Source: Prochlorococcus sp. AG-402-N10 (GTDB taxonomy: Bacteria; Cyanobacteriota; Cyanobacteriia; PCC-6307; Cyanobiaceae). From it: a DNA stretch of 64,000 bases. Positions 19,121 through 29,131 of this stretch are shown in pieces. Below the pieces are notes generated by a model. It was not told the origin of the DNA. It was given only the letters and a program-made list of their open reading frames with translations, and did not search any database. Position numbers and translations under genes: made by a program. Position 1 is the first letter of the stretch, and each line of letters starts with the position of its first letter. The stretch is taken from the NCBI GenBank assembly GCA_003216465.1, contig QCIU01000003.1:62001-126000 (forward strand). Direction: 5' to 3'.

Positions 19121-19648
19121 TTGGTAATTTATTTAAGTTATTTATATCTCTTCTTTGGAATTATATTTTTGTTGATACCTATTATATATATTGAATTAGG
19201 CAGACCAAGAGACTTGATAAAAGCTGGTATTAATTTGGTGATTGGGATGATATTACTTGTTAAGCATAATGTTTTTGATCGTTTTTATAATTCAATTTTT
19301 ATTGTCATAACTATATTATTTATTTTTTATTTGTTAGAAATTTTTTCTATTAGATGGAATCAATTAACTAATCAAGAGAAAAATAAATTGAAAACAGTAA
19401 TAGAATTGAAAAAAAATCTATCAATATTTATAGAGGCTCTCTCTCTCGCAAGGAAGGATTTTTTAAATTCAAACGTTTTTTTAAAATTCGTAAGAAATAA
19501 TGAAAATTTAAATAAAAAAAAGTGGGTTAGGAATGATGAAAATGATAATATAAATATTTCCAATAAAAAAAAATTTACTGATTTAGAGATGCAAAAAACA
19601 ACAACAATTGAATCTAAAAAAGATAGAATTAATGATGAAAAAAAATAA
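19121..19648 (+). CDS. ycf66: Ycf66-like membrane protein
   Basis: This 175-residue protein has three hydrophobic segments in its first 75 residues, around an ELGRPRDLIKAG loop, and then a very charged, low-complexity tail rich in lysine, asparagine and aspartate. The topology and loop fit the Ycf66 family of cyanobacteria and plastids, whose function is unknown. The start used is a TTG. An ATG at 19111-19113 is out of frame by one base next to a four-T run, so the true N-terminus may involve an indel. ileS starts 43 bp downstream. Confidence 0.68.
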   Translation: MVIYLSYLYLFFGIIFLLIPIIYIELGRPRDLIKAGINLVIGMILLVKHNVFDRFYNSIFIVITILFIFYLLEIFSIRWNQLTNQEKNKLKTVIELKKNLSIFIEALSLARKDFLNSNVFLKFVRNNENLNKKKWVRNDENDNINISNKKKFTDLEMQKTTTIESKKDRINDEKK

Positions 19649-19691
19649 TTTAAAAAAATACATTGATTACAAATAAATTCTATAACTTCGT

Positions 19692-22586
19692 ATGAAACCA
19701 AAACAAAATAAAGACAAAAAATCTAATTTTTCTTATAAAGAAACTTTGAATTTACTGAAAACCAATTTTTCAATGCGAGCTAATTCAGTAATTAGAGAAC
19801 CTGAAATACAGGAATTCTGGTCAAATAATAATATTGATTTGGAGTTAGGATCATCTAACTCAGGTAAAAATTTTACTTTGCATGATGGCCCGCCTTACGC
19901 TAATGGATCTCTTCATATGGGACATGCTTTAAATAAAGTTTTAAAAGATATCATTAATAAATATAAAACCTTAAAAGGATTCAAGGTTCATTTTGTACCT
20001 GGTTGGGATTGTCATGGATTGCCAATTGAATTAAAGGTCTTACAAAGTTTAAAATCTCATGAACGAAAAGATTTAGATTCTTTAGCATTAAGAAAAAAAG
20101 CAACAGATTATGCGAAGATTCAGATTAATAATCAACTAGAAGGTTTTAAAAGATGGGGTATTTGGGGAGATTGGGATAATCCATATTTAACTCTTAAGAA
20201 AAATTATGAATCTGCGCAGATTGGTGTTTTTGGAAAGATGTTTTTAAATGGTTTCATTTATAGAGGTTTAAAACCTGTTCATTGGAGTCCAAGTTCTAGA
20301 ACAGCACTTGCAGAAGCAGAATTAGAGTATCCAGATGAACATTATTCAAAAAGTATTTATGTTTCTTTCAATATTACTAAATTAACAGATGAAATTCTTT
20401 TAAAATTAGAGGAGAAAGATCTTAAGAATAAATTTTCCAAGCTTAATAATCTATTTATAGCTATATGGACTACTACACCCTGGACTATTCCAGCTAATGA
20501 AGGAGTGGCTATCAATCCTAGGCTAAATTATGTTTTTGCCTCAGATCAAAAAGATAAAATATATCTTTTTGCTAAAGATTTAATTTCTGATATTTCTAAG
20601 AAACTAGAAAGAGAGTTGATTATTTTATTAGATGTAAAAGGATCTTTGTTAGCCGGTATCGAGTATAAGCACCCTATAAAAAATAAGTTTTGCAATATTT
20701 TAATTGGGGGTGACTATATAACAACTGAATCTGGTACAGGAATTGTTCACACAGCCCCAGGTCATGGAATGGACGATTTTAATGTTGGTCAAGAATATAA
20801 ATTACCCATAACATGTATTGTCGATGAAAAAGGTAATTTGAATAATCATGCTGAAAAATTTTGCGGATTAAATGTTTTAAAAGATGCTAATGATTTGATT
20901 ATTCAAGATTTGGAGAAAAATAACTTACTACTTTTAAAAGAAAAATATAAGCATAGATATCCATATGATTGGAGAACTAAAAAACCTACAATATTTAGAG
21001 CTACTGAACAATGGTTTGCATCTGTAGAGGGATTTAGATCCTCAGCTTTGAAATCGATCGATGCTGTTGAATGGATGCCGAAAACAGGGAAAAAAAGAAT
21101 TTATTCAATGGTTGTTGGAAGAGGAGATTGGTGCATCTCCAGGCAAAGGTCATGGGGGGTCCCAATTCCAGTTTTTTATGAAAAAGAGGGAAAAGAAATA
21201 TTACTAAATACTGAAACTATCAATCATATACAAAATTTATTTAAAGAGCATGGAGCAGATATATGGTGGGCCTGGGATGAGAAGGATTTATTACCAGAAA
21301 AATATAGGAGAGAATCTGATCGTTGGGTAAAAGGTCTAGATACAATGGATGTTTGGTTTGATTCAGGATCTAGTTGGGCTGCAGTCTGCGAGCAAAGGGA
21401 TGAATTAGAGTATCCAGCTGATCTGTATTTAGAGGGATCTGATCAACATCGAGGTTGGTTTCAATCTTCGTTGCTAACGTCGGTAGCAGTAAATAATAAG
21501 CCCCCATATAAGAAAGTTCTAACTCATGGATTTGCATTAGATGAAAACGGTAGAAAAATGAGTAAATCTTTAGGTAATGTCGTAGATCCAAATATTATTA
21601 TTAATGGTGGATCTAACCATAAGGTTCAACCTGCTTATGGAGCTGATGTCCTTAGACTTTGGGTGAGTTCTGTCGATTATTCAGTTGACGTACCGATCGG
21701 ATCTAATATTTTAAAACAATTATCAGATGTTTATAGAAAAGTAAGAAATACAGCCAGATATCTTTTAGGCAATATTCATGATTATGATCCTATGATCGAG
21801 AAAATTGATATCGATCAGTTGCCGATATTAGATCAATGGATGTTAAACAGATTAGTTGATGTCTCAGATCAGATAACAATTGCTTATGAAAATTACGAAT
21901 TCTCAAAGTTTTTTCAAATATTGCAAAGTTTCTGTGTTGTGGATTTATCTAATTTTTACTTGGATATCGCAAAAGATAGGTTATATGTGAGTGCTAAATC
22001 TCAGCTTAGGAGAAGATCTTGTCAATTTGTTATGTCTAAAATTGTAGAGAATTTAGCGGTTCTTATTTCGCCTGTACTTTGTCATATGGCAGAAGATATT
22101 TGGCAAAATATTCCATATTCAACCAAAGAAAAATCAGTATTTCAAAGAGGATGGCCAATTTTTCCTAAAACATGGGTTAATCCTGAACTTAATAAACATA
22201 TTGCTAATCTAAGACAATTAAGAGTAGAAATTAATAAAGCAATAGAAGGATGTAGAACTCAGCAAATAATCGGAGCAGCTCTTGAAACTGAGGTTAATTA
22301 CCTTCCTGAAAATGAAGTAGTTAAAAATTCTCTTTATTGGCTAGATAAGTTTGGCAATAAGGAAGTTGATTTATATAGTGATTGGTTGATAGTTTCTAAG
22401 TTCAATATCGTCAATAATTTATCTAAGGATTGTTTAATTATGGATAATAATGAACTTGGAAAGATACAAATTCTTAAAGCCAAAGGCCAAAAATGTGATA
22501 GATGCTGGCATTATCAAAGTATTACTGTTAAAGGAATTGAAGATACTAAATTATGCAAGAGATGTGCAAATATTATTAATCTGTAA
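19692..22586 (+). CDS. ileS: Isoleucyl-tRNA synthetase
   Basis: This class I synthetase charges tRNA-Ile and edits valine. The 964-residue protein has the HIGH-type motif HMGH at residues 75-78, the CP1 editing domain with the [12 protein letters not shown] and HTAPGHG segments, [10 protein letters not shown], the KMSKS motif ([10 protein letters not shown]), the anticodon-binding region, and a C-terminal zinc finger with CDRC and CKRC. It is complete and normal for the bacterial type. Confidence 0.98.
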   Translation: MKPKQNKDKKSNFSYKETLNLLKTNFSMRANSVIREPEIQEFWSNNNIDLELGSSNSGKNFTLHDGPPYANGSLHMGHALNKVLKDIINKYKTLKGFKVHFVPGWDCHGLPIELKVLQSLKSHERKDLDSLALRKKATDYAKIQINNQLEGFKRWGIWGDWDNPYLTLKKNYESAQIGVFGKMFLNGFIYRGLKPVHWSPSSRTALAEAELEYPDEHYSKSIYVSFNITKLTDEILLKLEEKDLKNKFSKLNNLFIAIWTTTPWTIPANEGVAINPRLNYVFASDQKDKIYLFAKDLISDISKKLERELIILLDVKGSLLAGIEYKHPIKNKFCNILIGGDYITTESGTGIVHTAPGHGMDDFNVGQEYKLPITCIVDEKGNLNNHAEKFCGLNVLKDANDLIIQDLEKNNLLLLKEKYKHRYPYDWRTKKPTIFRATEQWFASVEGFRSSALKSIDAVEWMPKTGKKRIYSMVVGRGDWCISRQRSWGVPIPVFYEKEGKEILLNTETINHIQNLFKEHGADIWWAWDEKDLLPEKYRRESDRWVKGLDTMDVWFDSGSSWAAVCEQRDELEYPADLYLEGSDQHRGWFQSSLLTSVAVNNKPPYKKVLTHGFALDENGRKMSKSLGNVVDPNIIINGGSNHKVQPAYGADVLRLWVSSVDYSVDVPIGSNILKQLSDVYRKVRNTARYLLGNIHDYDPMIEKIDIDQLPILDQWMLNRLVDVSDQITIAYENYEFSKFFQILQSFCVVDLSNFYLDIAKDRLYVSAKSQLRRRSCQFVMSKIVENLAVLISPVLCHMAEDIWQNIPYSTKEKSVFQRGWPIFPKTWVNPELNKHIANLRQLRVEINKAIEGCRTQQIIGAALETEVNYLPENEVVKNSLYWLDKFGNKEVDLYSDWLIVSKFNIVNNLSKDCLIMDNNELGKIQILKAKGQKCDRCWHYQSITVKGIEDTKLCKRCANIINL

Positions 22587-22889
22587 AGAGATACTTTAAT
22601 TTGAATTTTTTTGATTAAGAAATAAAGAGAGTTTATATTTTTCCTGATAATCAATTTTACTTATTTTATTTAAAGGTGCTTTAAATAATTTGTAATGTGT
22701 AAATTAGTGATCTAATTCTATACCTTCTTTTTGTATCTATTCCATCATGGCGAGTCTTAGAGATACTAAATCCTCCATAAATTATTATTTCTAGAAATTA
22801 ATTAATATATTTTCTTTATAGAAAACCTTATAGTTTTAAACTCCTAAAAGGGATTATAAAACTAATTTTTTTCTAAATTTATTATTAAA
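22587..22889. other. Intergenic region, no gene recognised
   Basis: These 303 bp lie between the convergent ileS and DUF3177 genes. A 15-codon ATG frame at about 22747 is too short to support. A seven-base inverted repeat (AGTTTTA and TAAAACT) near 22833-22864 encloses a loop of about 18 bases but has no U-tract typical of a terminator. I see nothing else. Confidence 0.5.
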
Positions 22890-23528
22890 TCAATTTCTGC
22901 CATTTTTAGAAAAACCAGAACTCCTTCCACTTTTGGGTAGTTTAATTATGGCCCATTGCACTAAACCTAATATATATAACAATAGGGCAAACAATCCTAG
23001 GAACTTTGCAACTGGTTGAGAAAAGCTAGCTCCAAATAAAAAATTAAATAAATTTTTTAAAATTAAGTATAAATTTATCGAAGGTTTAAGCCAAATTGCA
23101 CATTCTGCAGAATTAATAAAAAAAATACAACTTATATTGTTCAGACTTTGAATTAAAAAAATTATAGATATAAAAGTTAGTGACCACCTCCAAACTTTCG
23201 TGGTTGTGATTAATGCATGGGAAATTCCATACTCTTTTAATTCGTCATTAATATCTTCCCAAAACCATACTGATATTGTCATCATTATTGTGGAAATATT
23301 TGTAATTAATAAAGCGTAGTTATACTTTCCAATTAAAAGGATAAGGCTTATAAAAAATAGAAGTGATATTTTCCAATAATTAGTTAGAAGTTTTGTAATT
23401 GCTTGACTATTGTTTTTTATAGACCAGCAAAATAAAGTTAAAGGAATACCTACTATAAAGACTACTGAAAGTTGAAAAGATAGCCAGATGGAAAGCTGAT
23501 TAAGAATGTTCAAACCTTTTTTTAACAC
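22890..23528 (-). CDS. DUF3177 family membrane protein
   Basis: This 212-residue integral membrane protein has about five hydrophobic segments and a basic C-terminal tail (KLPKSGRSSGF). The sequence WFWEDINDELKEYGIS and the pattern of helices match my recollection of the cyanobacterial DUF3177 family. No enzymatic motif is visible and the function is unknown. It is divergent from trmB, with a 106-bp gap between starts that should hold both promoters. Confidence 0.72.
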   Translation of the reverse strand: MLKKGLNILNQLSIWLSFQLSVVFIVGIPLTLFCWSIKNNSQAITKLLTNYWKISLLFFISLILLIGKYNYALLITNISTIMMTISVWFWEDINDELKEYGISHALITTTKVWRWSLTFISIIFLIQSLNNISCIFFINSAECAIWLKPSINLYLILKNLFNFLFGASFSQPVAKFLGLFALLLYILGLVQWAIIKLPKSGRSSGFSKNGRN

Positions 23529-23634
23529 ACATAATTATTAAACCTTACTCTCCAGCTTCTTAACTTATTATTGTCATAGTTATGAATAATATGTATTTTA
23601 TTGATTTCTATTTAGAAATCATTAAATAACTTTT

Positions 23635-24264
23635 ATGAGACAGCATGTAAATCCACTTAGTAAGAATTTTTTTGAAATAGATCCAATACCTCCGTTAAAT
23701 GAGGTGTTTGAAAATTCAAAGTTACCGATCCATTTGGACGTGGGTTGCGCTTCTGGTGATTTTTTATTTGAATTGTCATTAAAAAATAAAAATTGGAATT
23801 ATGTAGGAATTGAGATTAGGGAGAAGTTAGTTCTTAATGCAAATGTGAAAATGAAAAGTAGAGAATATAAAAATTTATATTTTTTCTTTGGGAATGCAAA
23901 TAATATTTTTGAGCATTCTAAGAATAAATCTCTTATTAATTCAATTACTAGTATTTCTTTTAATTTTCCTGATCCTTGGTTTAAAAAAAAGCACCATAAA
24001 AGACGAGTAATTCAACCTAAATTAATTAATTTCCTCGCAAATTCAATGCAAAAAAGTTCCTTAATTTTTATTAAAACAGATGTAAAAGAGCTTTACGATT
24101 ATATGGAACTTACAATATCAGAAAGTATAAAGTTCAAAAAATTACGTAATGAAGATTTTCGATTTAATGAGAGTTTCAATCCAAATAAAATTAAAACTAA
24201 CCGAGAAAAATATGTATTATTGAATCAACTTAAAATTTATGAAAGTATTTATGTGAAAATCTGA
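23635..24264 (+). CDS. trmB: tRNA (guanine-N7)-methyltransferase
   Basis: TrmB methylates G46 in the variable loop of tRNAs using S-adenosylmethionine. The 209 residues contain the cofactor loop [14 protein letters not shown], the acidic GIEIREK strand end, the family signature [14 protein letters not shown], and the C-terminal [11 protein letters not shown]. It ends one base before the glmM stop on the opposite strand. Confidence 0.96.
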   Translation: MRQHVNPLSKNFFEIDPIPPLNEVFENSKLPIHLDVGCASGDFLFELSLKNKNWNYVGIEIREKLVLNANVKMKSREYKNLYFFFGNANNIFEHSKNKSLINSITSISFNFPDPWFKKKHHKRRVIQPKLINFLANSMQKSSLIFIKTDVKELYDYMELTISESIKFKKLRNEDFRFNESFNPNKIKTNREKYVLLNQLKIYESIYVKI

Positions 24265-24265
24265 T

Positions 24266-25624
24266 TCATAAATAACTAGATAGTTTATAGATTTTTGTGC
24301 GTAGTTCGGTTGTGATTTTTGTTGATAAATAATTAACTTCTTTTTGATCTTTTGCTTCTACTAATACACGTAAAACAGGTTCAGTTCCACTTGGGCGGAT
24401 ATAAATTCTACAGTCATCATTTTTAATATTTGAAAAATTTTCTATAGTTTCAAATATAGAGTTCTTATATGAATTATTTAAATTTTTAAAGTCAAAACTT
24501 AGATGAATATTAGTAAGTTTCTGGGGGTAAGGTAAGAAACTGCTGTTAAGCCAAGATTTTAAACTAATATTTTTTTTCTTACAGTATTTGGAAATTTGAA
24601 GTGCAGTTAATATGCCATCGCCACAAAAGTTATTAATTTTTGAGAGTATATGACCTGATTGTTCTCCGCCTAATAAGGCCTTTTTTTCCTTTATTGCTTC
24701 AAATATGAACTTATCTCCAACTTCAGTTCTATATAAAATGCCCCCAATATCATTCCAAGTTTTTTCAAAACCTAAATTGGCCATTTTTGTGGAGATTATT
24801 GTGTTGTTGGTGAGTAATTTTTCTTCCAAAAGTTCCCTGCCCCATAGAAAAAGTATATGATCCCCATCTAGAATATTACCTTTTGAATCAACCCCAATTA
24901 CTCTATCGGCATCACCATCGAAGCTAAATCCCATATCAGCATCGTTCTCTTTTATGGCTTGATTTAGTGGATCTAAGCATGTAGAACCGCAATTTAAATT
25001 TATTTTTAAACCATCTTTTGCATTATTGATAACTTTGACATTAGCTCCGAGTAACTTAAAAATACTTTCTGCACAAGTTGTTGCTGATCCATAACAAGTA
25101 TCTAAAATTATTTTCATTCCTTTTAAATTTTCGTCTCCCATAGTATCGATAAGTCCTTGGCTATAGATATTTAGAAGATCTTTCTTTTTGCTTATGGATT
25201 TATTTTTATTGGTAAAAATTTTATTATTATTACCTCCTTTCATAATTAGTTCTATTTGGGTTTCAAAATCTTTTTTAATTTTTTCTCCATTATTATCGAA
25301 AATTTTTATACCGTTGTACTCAGGAGGGTTATGGCTGGCAGAAATCATAATTCCACTACTAAATTTTTCTTTTTTTATTAAAAACGGGATAGCAGGTGTA
25401 GGACAGATACCTAAATATACAAATTCTTTTCCTGCCTCCTCAATTCCTCTTGATAAAGCTTCAAAAAGTATTTCACCACTTATTCTTGTATCTCTTCCAA
25501 TTAGTATTGGATTATTGATTTTTATTATAACTGCCAAAGCATATCCAACCTTATATGCCAAAGAATATGTTATTTCTTTATCGTATATCCCCCTAATTCC
25601 ATCAGTTCCAAATATAGATTGCAT
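24266..25624 (-). CDS. glmM: Phosphoglucosamine mutase
   Basis: GlmM converts glucosamine 6-phosphate to glucosamine 1-phosphate for peptidoglycan and lipopolysaccharide precursors. The 452-residue protein starts FGTDGIRG and has the phosphoserine loop [12 protein letters not shown], the magnesium loop FDGDADR, the sugar-specificity loop GGEQSGH and the phosphate loop [11 protein letters not shown]. The length and the GIRG start favour GlmM over the related protein at 57159-58619. Confidence 0.95.
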   Translation of the reverse strand: MQSIFGTDGIRGIYDKEITYSLAYKVGYALAVIIKINNPILIGRDTRISGEILFEALSRGIEEAGKEFVYLGICPTPAIPFLIKKEKFSSGIMISASHNPPEYNGIKIFDNNGEKIKKDFETQIELIMKGGNNNKIFTNKNKSISKKKDLLNIYSQGLIDTMGDENLKGMKIILDTCYGSATTCAESIFKLLGANVKVINNAKDGLKINLNCGSTCLDPLNQAIKENDADMGFSFDGDADRVIGVDSKGNILDGDHILFLWGRELLEEKLLTNNTIISTKMANLGFEKTWNDIGGILYRTEVGDKFIFEAIKEKKALLGGEQSGHILSKINNFCGDGILTALQISKYCKKKNISLKSWLNSSFLPYPQKLTNIHLSFDFKNLNNSYKNSIFETIENFSNIKNDDCRIYIRPSGTEPVLRVLVEAKDQKEVNYLSTKITTELRTKIYKLSSYL

Positions 25625-25768
25625 ATTATTTTAATAATTATTTTAATAATTATGGAGTATGAGTATTTGTTTCTTTCACTTATAATATCAGTTGAATAAA
25701 AGTAAAAAGATTAATGTTCTCTATTATTTAGTTTATTTATATAAAATAAAACAAGTTAAAATTAAATA

Positions 25769-26314
25769 ATGGAATCTGGAAATAAAGAATCGTTCTTAAA
25801 TTTCTCACAAAAGTCGATACTTATATTATTATTTACCTTAATTCTTTGCTTCATACTCGGGTTTAAAAATCTAGTATTTCAAACTACTTTTCTTCTTAAA
25901 AAATTTGGAGAAATATCTATTGATCCTGAAATAGCTTTTACAAACAATAAACCTACTTTTCTTGAGTTTTATGCGGAGTGGTGTGAAGTTTGTAAGGAGA
26001 TGGCGCCAAAGTTAGCTGATATAAAAGATGAATATGAAAAAGATATTAATTTTGTTTTTTTAAATGTAGATAATCCTAAATGGGAAAAATATATAAGAAA
26101 TTTAAATGTTAATGGAATACCACAAGTAAATCTTTTTGATAAGGACGGTAATTTAGAAAGTACGTTTATAGGGAGACAGGAAGAAAAAACTATAAAAGAA
26201 TCTCTTGATAATTTAAATAATAATTTTCAAAGTAATTCTAAAACTCTAAGTTCAGAATTTTCCATAATCAAAGAAAATAAAAATTATCAGTATTCTCCAA
26301 GAAGTCATGGATAA
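25769..26314 (+). CDS. Membrane-anchored thioredoxin-like protein (TxlA/HCF164 type)
   Basis: The 181-residue protein has one N-terminal membrane helix at about residues 16-38 and then a thioredoxin fold with the active site WCEVCKEMAP near residue 71 and the cis-proline region NGIPQVNLFD. Proteins of this type in cyanobacteria and chloroplasts pass reducing power to apocytochromes and other lumenal targets. The C-terminal 30 residues are polar and probably disordered. Its stop is two bases from the convergent thyX stop. Confidence 0.85.
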   Translation: MESGNKESFLNFSQKSILILLFTLILCFILGFKNLVFQTTFLLKKFGEISIDPEIAFTNNKPTFLEFYAEWCEVCKEMAPKLADIKDEYEKDINFVFLNVDNPKWEKYIRNLNVNGIPQVNLFDKDGNLESTFIGRQEEKTIKESLDNLNNNFQSNSKTLSSEFSIIKENKNYQYSPRSHG

Positions 26315-26316
26315 TT

Positions 26317-26955
26317 TTATTCCCAATTCAATGCTTCAGATACCGATGGAAAATATTTGATAAATACTTTCTTACAATCTTCAGCTATTTCCATGTGTTC
26401 TTTTTGAGTTCCTTCTTTTGATCTTAATTGTATATAGTGAATCCAAGATCTACAGGAACCAGTCATATAAATTCTTGTTGGGGTAGCTAAAGGCATAATA
26501 AATCTCGCGCATTCCTTTGCAATTCCTGAATCAAGCATTTCTGCGTATAAATTATTTGCCTCTTGAAAATGTTTTGTAATTTTTTCTGAAAATTTGCTTT
26601 TAAGTTCTTCAGGTATGTCATCAATACTATTTTGTCTATTCTTTTTATCTTGTCTTCTTAACTCTGGGACAGGAATATCATTTCCTAATAAATTAGTTTC
26701 TGCATATCTTTGTGAGAATTCTTGAAAAGTAAATGATCTATGTCTAAGAATTTGAGCAGCAATACCTCTATTAGTTTCAATTTTTAATGTCATGCATGAT
26801 TGCTCAAAAACTGACCAGTGTTCATGTTGAATACAATATCTTAGTAATCCAGCAAACTTATCATTTGATTGATTAGAAGGATTAGATACTCTGGCTATAT
26901 AAGCCATTGTTTTTTCAGCATCTGGAGTTAATGAAATTAGCTCAACTTTACTCAT
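26317..26955 (-). CDS. thyX: Flavin-dependent thymidylate synthase ThyX
   Basis: ThyX makes dTMP from dUMP with FAD, NADPH and methylene-tetrahydrofolate, replacing classical ThyA. The 212 residues carry the signature RHRSFTFQEFSQRYA, matching RHRxxSxxxxSxR with a threonine at the first serine position, and the LQLR-like YIQLRSKEGTQKE near the C-terminus. It is the third gene of a tight minus-strand operon, one base after dcd. dcd supplies deoxyuridine nucleotides toward the ThyX substrate. Confidence 0.96.
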   Translation of the reverse strand: MSKVELISLTPDAEKTMAYIARVSNPSNQSNDKFAGLLRYCIQHEHWSVFEQSCMTLKIETNRGIAAQILRHRSFTFQEFSQRYAETNLLGNDIPVPELRRQDKKNRQNSIDDIPEELKSKFSEKITKHFQEANNLYAEMLDSGIAKECARFIMPLATPTRIYMTGSCRSWIHYIQLRSKEGTQKEHMEIAEDCKKVFIKYFPSVSEALNWE

Positions 26956-26956
26956 T

Positions 26957-27550
26957 TTAAATTTTGGCTAATGTGACCTGTTCTGGTTGATTTTGATATT
27001 TACCTTTCCTATCTTCATATGTTGTAGAGCAAGGATCACCCTCAAAAAATAATAATTGGCAAATGCCCTCATTGGCATAAATTCTACAATCTGCACCTGA
27101 ACTATTGCTGAATTCTAATGTAAGGTGACCCTCCCAACCTGCCTCAGCTGGTGTTGTATTTACGATTATCCCTAGGCGGGCATAAGTACTTTTACCTATA
27201 CAAATAACTGTAATATTTTCAGGGACTTTCATTTTTTCTAAAGCAACTCCCAATCCATAAGAATGCGCAGGTAAAATAAAAAAATCTCCATCATTATCTT
27301 TATGAAGAATAGTTTTTTCTAAATTATCAGGATTAAATCTCTTAGGATTCATAACAGTTCCCGGGACATGTTTAAAAATTAAAAACTCTTTAGAAGATAG
27401 TCTTAAATCATAACCATAAGAAGAGCATCCATAACTTAGGACTGCATTTTTTTTCTGCATAGGATCTAGATGTCTAACCAAATTCGACTGAAAAGGGCTT
27501 ATCATCCCCTCTGAAGCTTGTTGGTTTATCCAAAGATCATTTTTTAGCAT
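26957..27550 (-). CDS. dcd: dCTP deaminase
   Basis: Dcd converts dCTP to dUTP, the precursor pool for dTMP. The 197 residues show the trimeric dUTPase-like fold motifs GKSTYARLGI, TTPAEAGWEGHLTLEFSN with the catalytic glutamate, and the C-terminal GKYQNQPEQVTLAK. It lies 4 bp downstream of the BtuR-like gene and 1 bp upstream of thyX. The three are almost certainly co-transcribed. Confidence 0.96.
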   Translation of the reverse strand: MLKNDLWINQQASEGMISPFQSNLVRHLDPMQKKNAVLSYGCSSYGYDLRLSSKEFLIFKHVPGTVMNPKRFNPDNLEKTILHKDNDGDFFILPAHSYGLGVALEKMKVPENITVICIGKSTYARLGIIVNTTPAEAGWEGHLTLEFSNSSGADCRIYANEGICQLLFFEGDPCSTTYEDRKGKYQNQPEQVTLAKI

Positions 27551-27554
27551 AATT

Positions 27555-28139
27555 TTATGAGCGAAGTTCAGTAATTTGGTCAGCCATTAACAAGAAATTT
27601 TTTGGAATGGATGTACCAGTAAGGATTACATCTCCTGATATAAATCGGTTTTCAAGTGTTGAAATCAAATCATCTTTATCTATAATGTTCATCTCGAGTG
27701 CCAGAAAAATTTCATCGAGAATAATTTGATCATATTCACCTGACAATAATTCTTTTTTGCAAAAATCCCATAATTCTGAAACTGACTTATTAATTGATTC
27801 TGATAAATTTTCATTATTTTTTATATTTTCGGATTCATGTTGATCATAAGAATTTGAGGGCCTTACCCAAGTTAAATTACCGCAAAGCTTTTGGGCATTT
27901 GGAATACCTTGTTTCACTCCTCCCTTCATTAATTGAATTAAAAGTACTTTTTTACCTAAAGCTGCATTTCTAAGTGAATCTCTGATAATGGATGAATAAC
28001 TTCCCCTATAAGAAGATTGGTATATTTGAATTTGACCATTTTGTCTAAGTTTGTTTAGTTTAAATTCTTTATTATTTTTATTTATATTTACAACTTCATG
28101 ATTACTTCTTGAAAAACTATTTGACGTGCTGACTACCAT
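27555..28139 (-). CDS. BtuR/CobO-like protein with a lost P-loop
   Basis: The 194-residue protein aligns by eye with BtuR/CobO cob(I)alamin adenosyltransferases: KKVLLIQLMKGG after the first strand, the aspartate-glutamate strand QIILDEIFLALEMNIID, and the end VILTGTSIPKNFLLMADQITELR. In functional family members the first strand is followed by a GNGKGKTT P-loop. Here that site reads SSYRGSYSS, so the ATP-binding lysine and glycines are gone. The C-terminal extension after TELR is also missing. Adenosyltransferase activity is therefore doubtful. It is the first gene of the operon with dcd and thyX. Confidence 0.7.
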   Translation of the reverse strand: MVVSTSNSFSRSNHEVVNINKNNKEFKLNKLRQNGQIQIYQSSYRGSYSSIIRDSLRNAALGKKVLLIQLMKGGVKQGIPNAQKLCGNLTWVRPSNSYDQHESENIKNNENLSESINKSVSELWDFCKKELLSGEYDQIILDEIFLALEMNIIDKDDLISTLENRFISGDVILTGTSIPKNFLLMADQITELRS

Positions 28140-28167
28140 TTATTCGAGTTTACTTTAATCTAGATTC

Positions 28168-28206
28168 AGTATAATTTGAATTTTATTACACTGCATATAG
28201 TGTAAT
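28168..28206 (-). promoter_or_regulatory. Probable promoter and operator of the BtuR-like/dcd/thyX operon
   Basis: On the minus strand a -10 box TATACT lies at 28173-28168. A perfect 8-bp dyad (ATTACACT and AGTGTAAT, six-base centre) spans 28185-28206 and covers the position expected for the -35 element (28196-28191). Dyads placed this way commonly bind repressors. The regulator is unknown. The distance to the first start codon at 28139 is about 30 bases from the -10 box. Confidence 0.45.
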
Positions 28207-28282
28207 TTTACTTAAAATTCTTTTTTAATAGTAGGTAATATGCAAAAAATTATTTTTATTAAAAATATAAGAATCGAAAAAC

Positions 28283-28324
28283 GTTACTATTGATACAAGA
28301 AATTTTTAGCTGTCTTCTTAAATT
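28283..28324 (+). promoter_or_regulatory. NtcA-type promoter of ntcA
   Basis: GTTACTATTGATAC (28283-28296) is a GTN10AC-type NtcA site with one change from GTAN8TAC. Exactly 22 bases later TAAATT (28319-28324) fits the TAN3T -10 box. This is the arrangement of NtcA class II activated promoters and implies autoregulation. The expected transcript start near 28331 leaves a leader of about 14 bases. Confidence 0.75.
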
Positions 28325-28344
28325 TTTTAATAGTAAAGATATCT

Positions 28345-29079
28345 ATGTTACCTGCTTCTAGAGGGTTTAGCCGCTTAACGCCGAAACAACCCGGTCAAAA
28401 TACCATCAATACTGTTGGTGAACGTTTTCCAATTAATAGAACTTTAATGGAAGTTATCAAAGGTCTTGAGGGGGCAAGTACAGAAATGGTTGAAAGATCG
28501 AAAACAATATTTTTCCCTGGTGATCCTGCTGAAAGAGTTTATCTTATAAGAAGAGGAGCTGTTAGATTATCTAGAGTTTACGAATCAGGAGAAGAAATTA
28601 CTGTTGCATTATTGAGAGAAAATAGCCTTTTTGGCGTTTTGTCTCTTTTAACAGGTCATAGGTCTGATCGTTTTTATCATGCAATAGCTTTTACAAGAGT
28701 TGAAATGATTACAGCTCCAGCAAATTCGGTTTTAAGGGCTATTGAAGCTGATGCATCCGTTGGTCTTCTACTTTTACAAGGTCTTTCAAGTAGAATTCTT
28801 CAAACAGAAACAATGATAGAAACCCTTACACATAGAGATATGTCTTCTCGTCTAGTAAGCTTTTTGATGGTTTTATGCAGAGATTTTGGAGTGGCAAGTG
28901 AAAAGGGCATTACAATAGATTTAAGACTTTCTCATCAAGCGATCGCAGAAGCTATTGGCTCTACGAGAGTTACAATTACAAGACTCTTAGGAGATTTAAA
29001 GGACTCTGGCTTATTAATTATAGAAAGGAAAAAGATTACAGTTTTTGATCCAATAGCACTAGCAAAAAGATTTAATTGA
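28345..29079 (+). CDS. ntcA: Global nitrogen regulator NtcA
   Basis: NtcA is the CRP-family activator of nitrogen assimilation genes in cyanobacteria and responds to 2-oxoglutarate. The 244-residue protein has an N-terminal cyclic-nucleotide-like effector domain ([21 protein letters not shown]) and a C-terminal helix-turn-helix ([19 protein letters not shown]). The N-terminal extension before the effector domain is somewhat longer than in CRP. A well-placed NtcA box lies upstream, and a second NtcA box is seen upstream of amt in this window. Confidence 0.97.
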   Translation: MLPASRGFSRLTPKQPGQNTINTVGERFPINRTLMEVIKGLEGASTEMVERSKTIFFPGDPAERVYLIRRGAVRLSRVYESGEEITVALLRENSLFGVLSLLTGHRSDRFYHAIAFTRVEMITAPANSVLRAIEADASVGLLLLQGLSSRILQTETMIETLTHRDMSSRLVSFLMVLCRDFGVASEKGITIDLRLSHQAIAEAIGSTRVTITRLLGDLKDSGLLIIERKKITVFDPIALAKRFN

Positions 29080-29131
29080 TTTTTTATCTATTAATTCTTT
29101 ATGATGTGATAAGTAATTAAATTAAACAATA

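Noticed and set aside
19372-19701. 109-codon minus-strand ORF opposite ycf66
   Set aside because: It is a low-complexity phenylalanine- and serine-rich shadow of the lysine- and asparagine-rich ycf66 tail.
22747-22794. 15-codon ATG ORF between ileS and the DUF3177 gene
   Set aside because: Too short and without ribosome binding site or known relatives.
25188-25634. 148-codon plus-strand ORF opposite glmM
   Set aside because: It is antisense to glmM and its hydrophobic composition follows from the complement of glmM codons.
25626-25653. Short tandem repeat of a TTTTAATAATTA-like unit between glmM and the thioredoxin-like gene
   Set aside because: Only about two copies in very AT-rich DNA; chance is sufficient.
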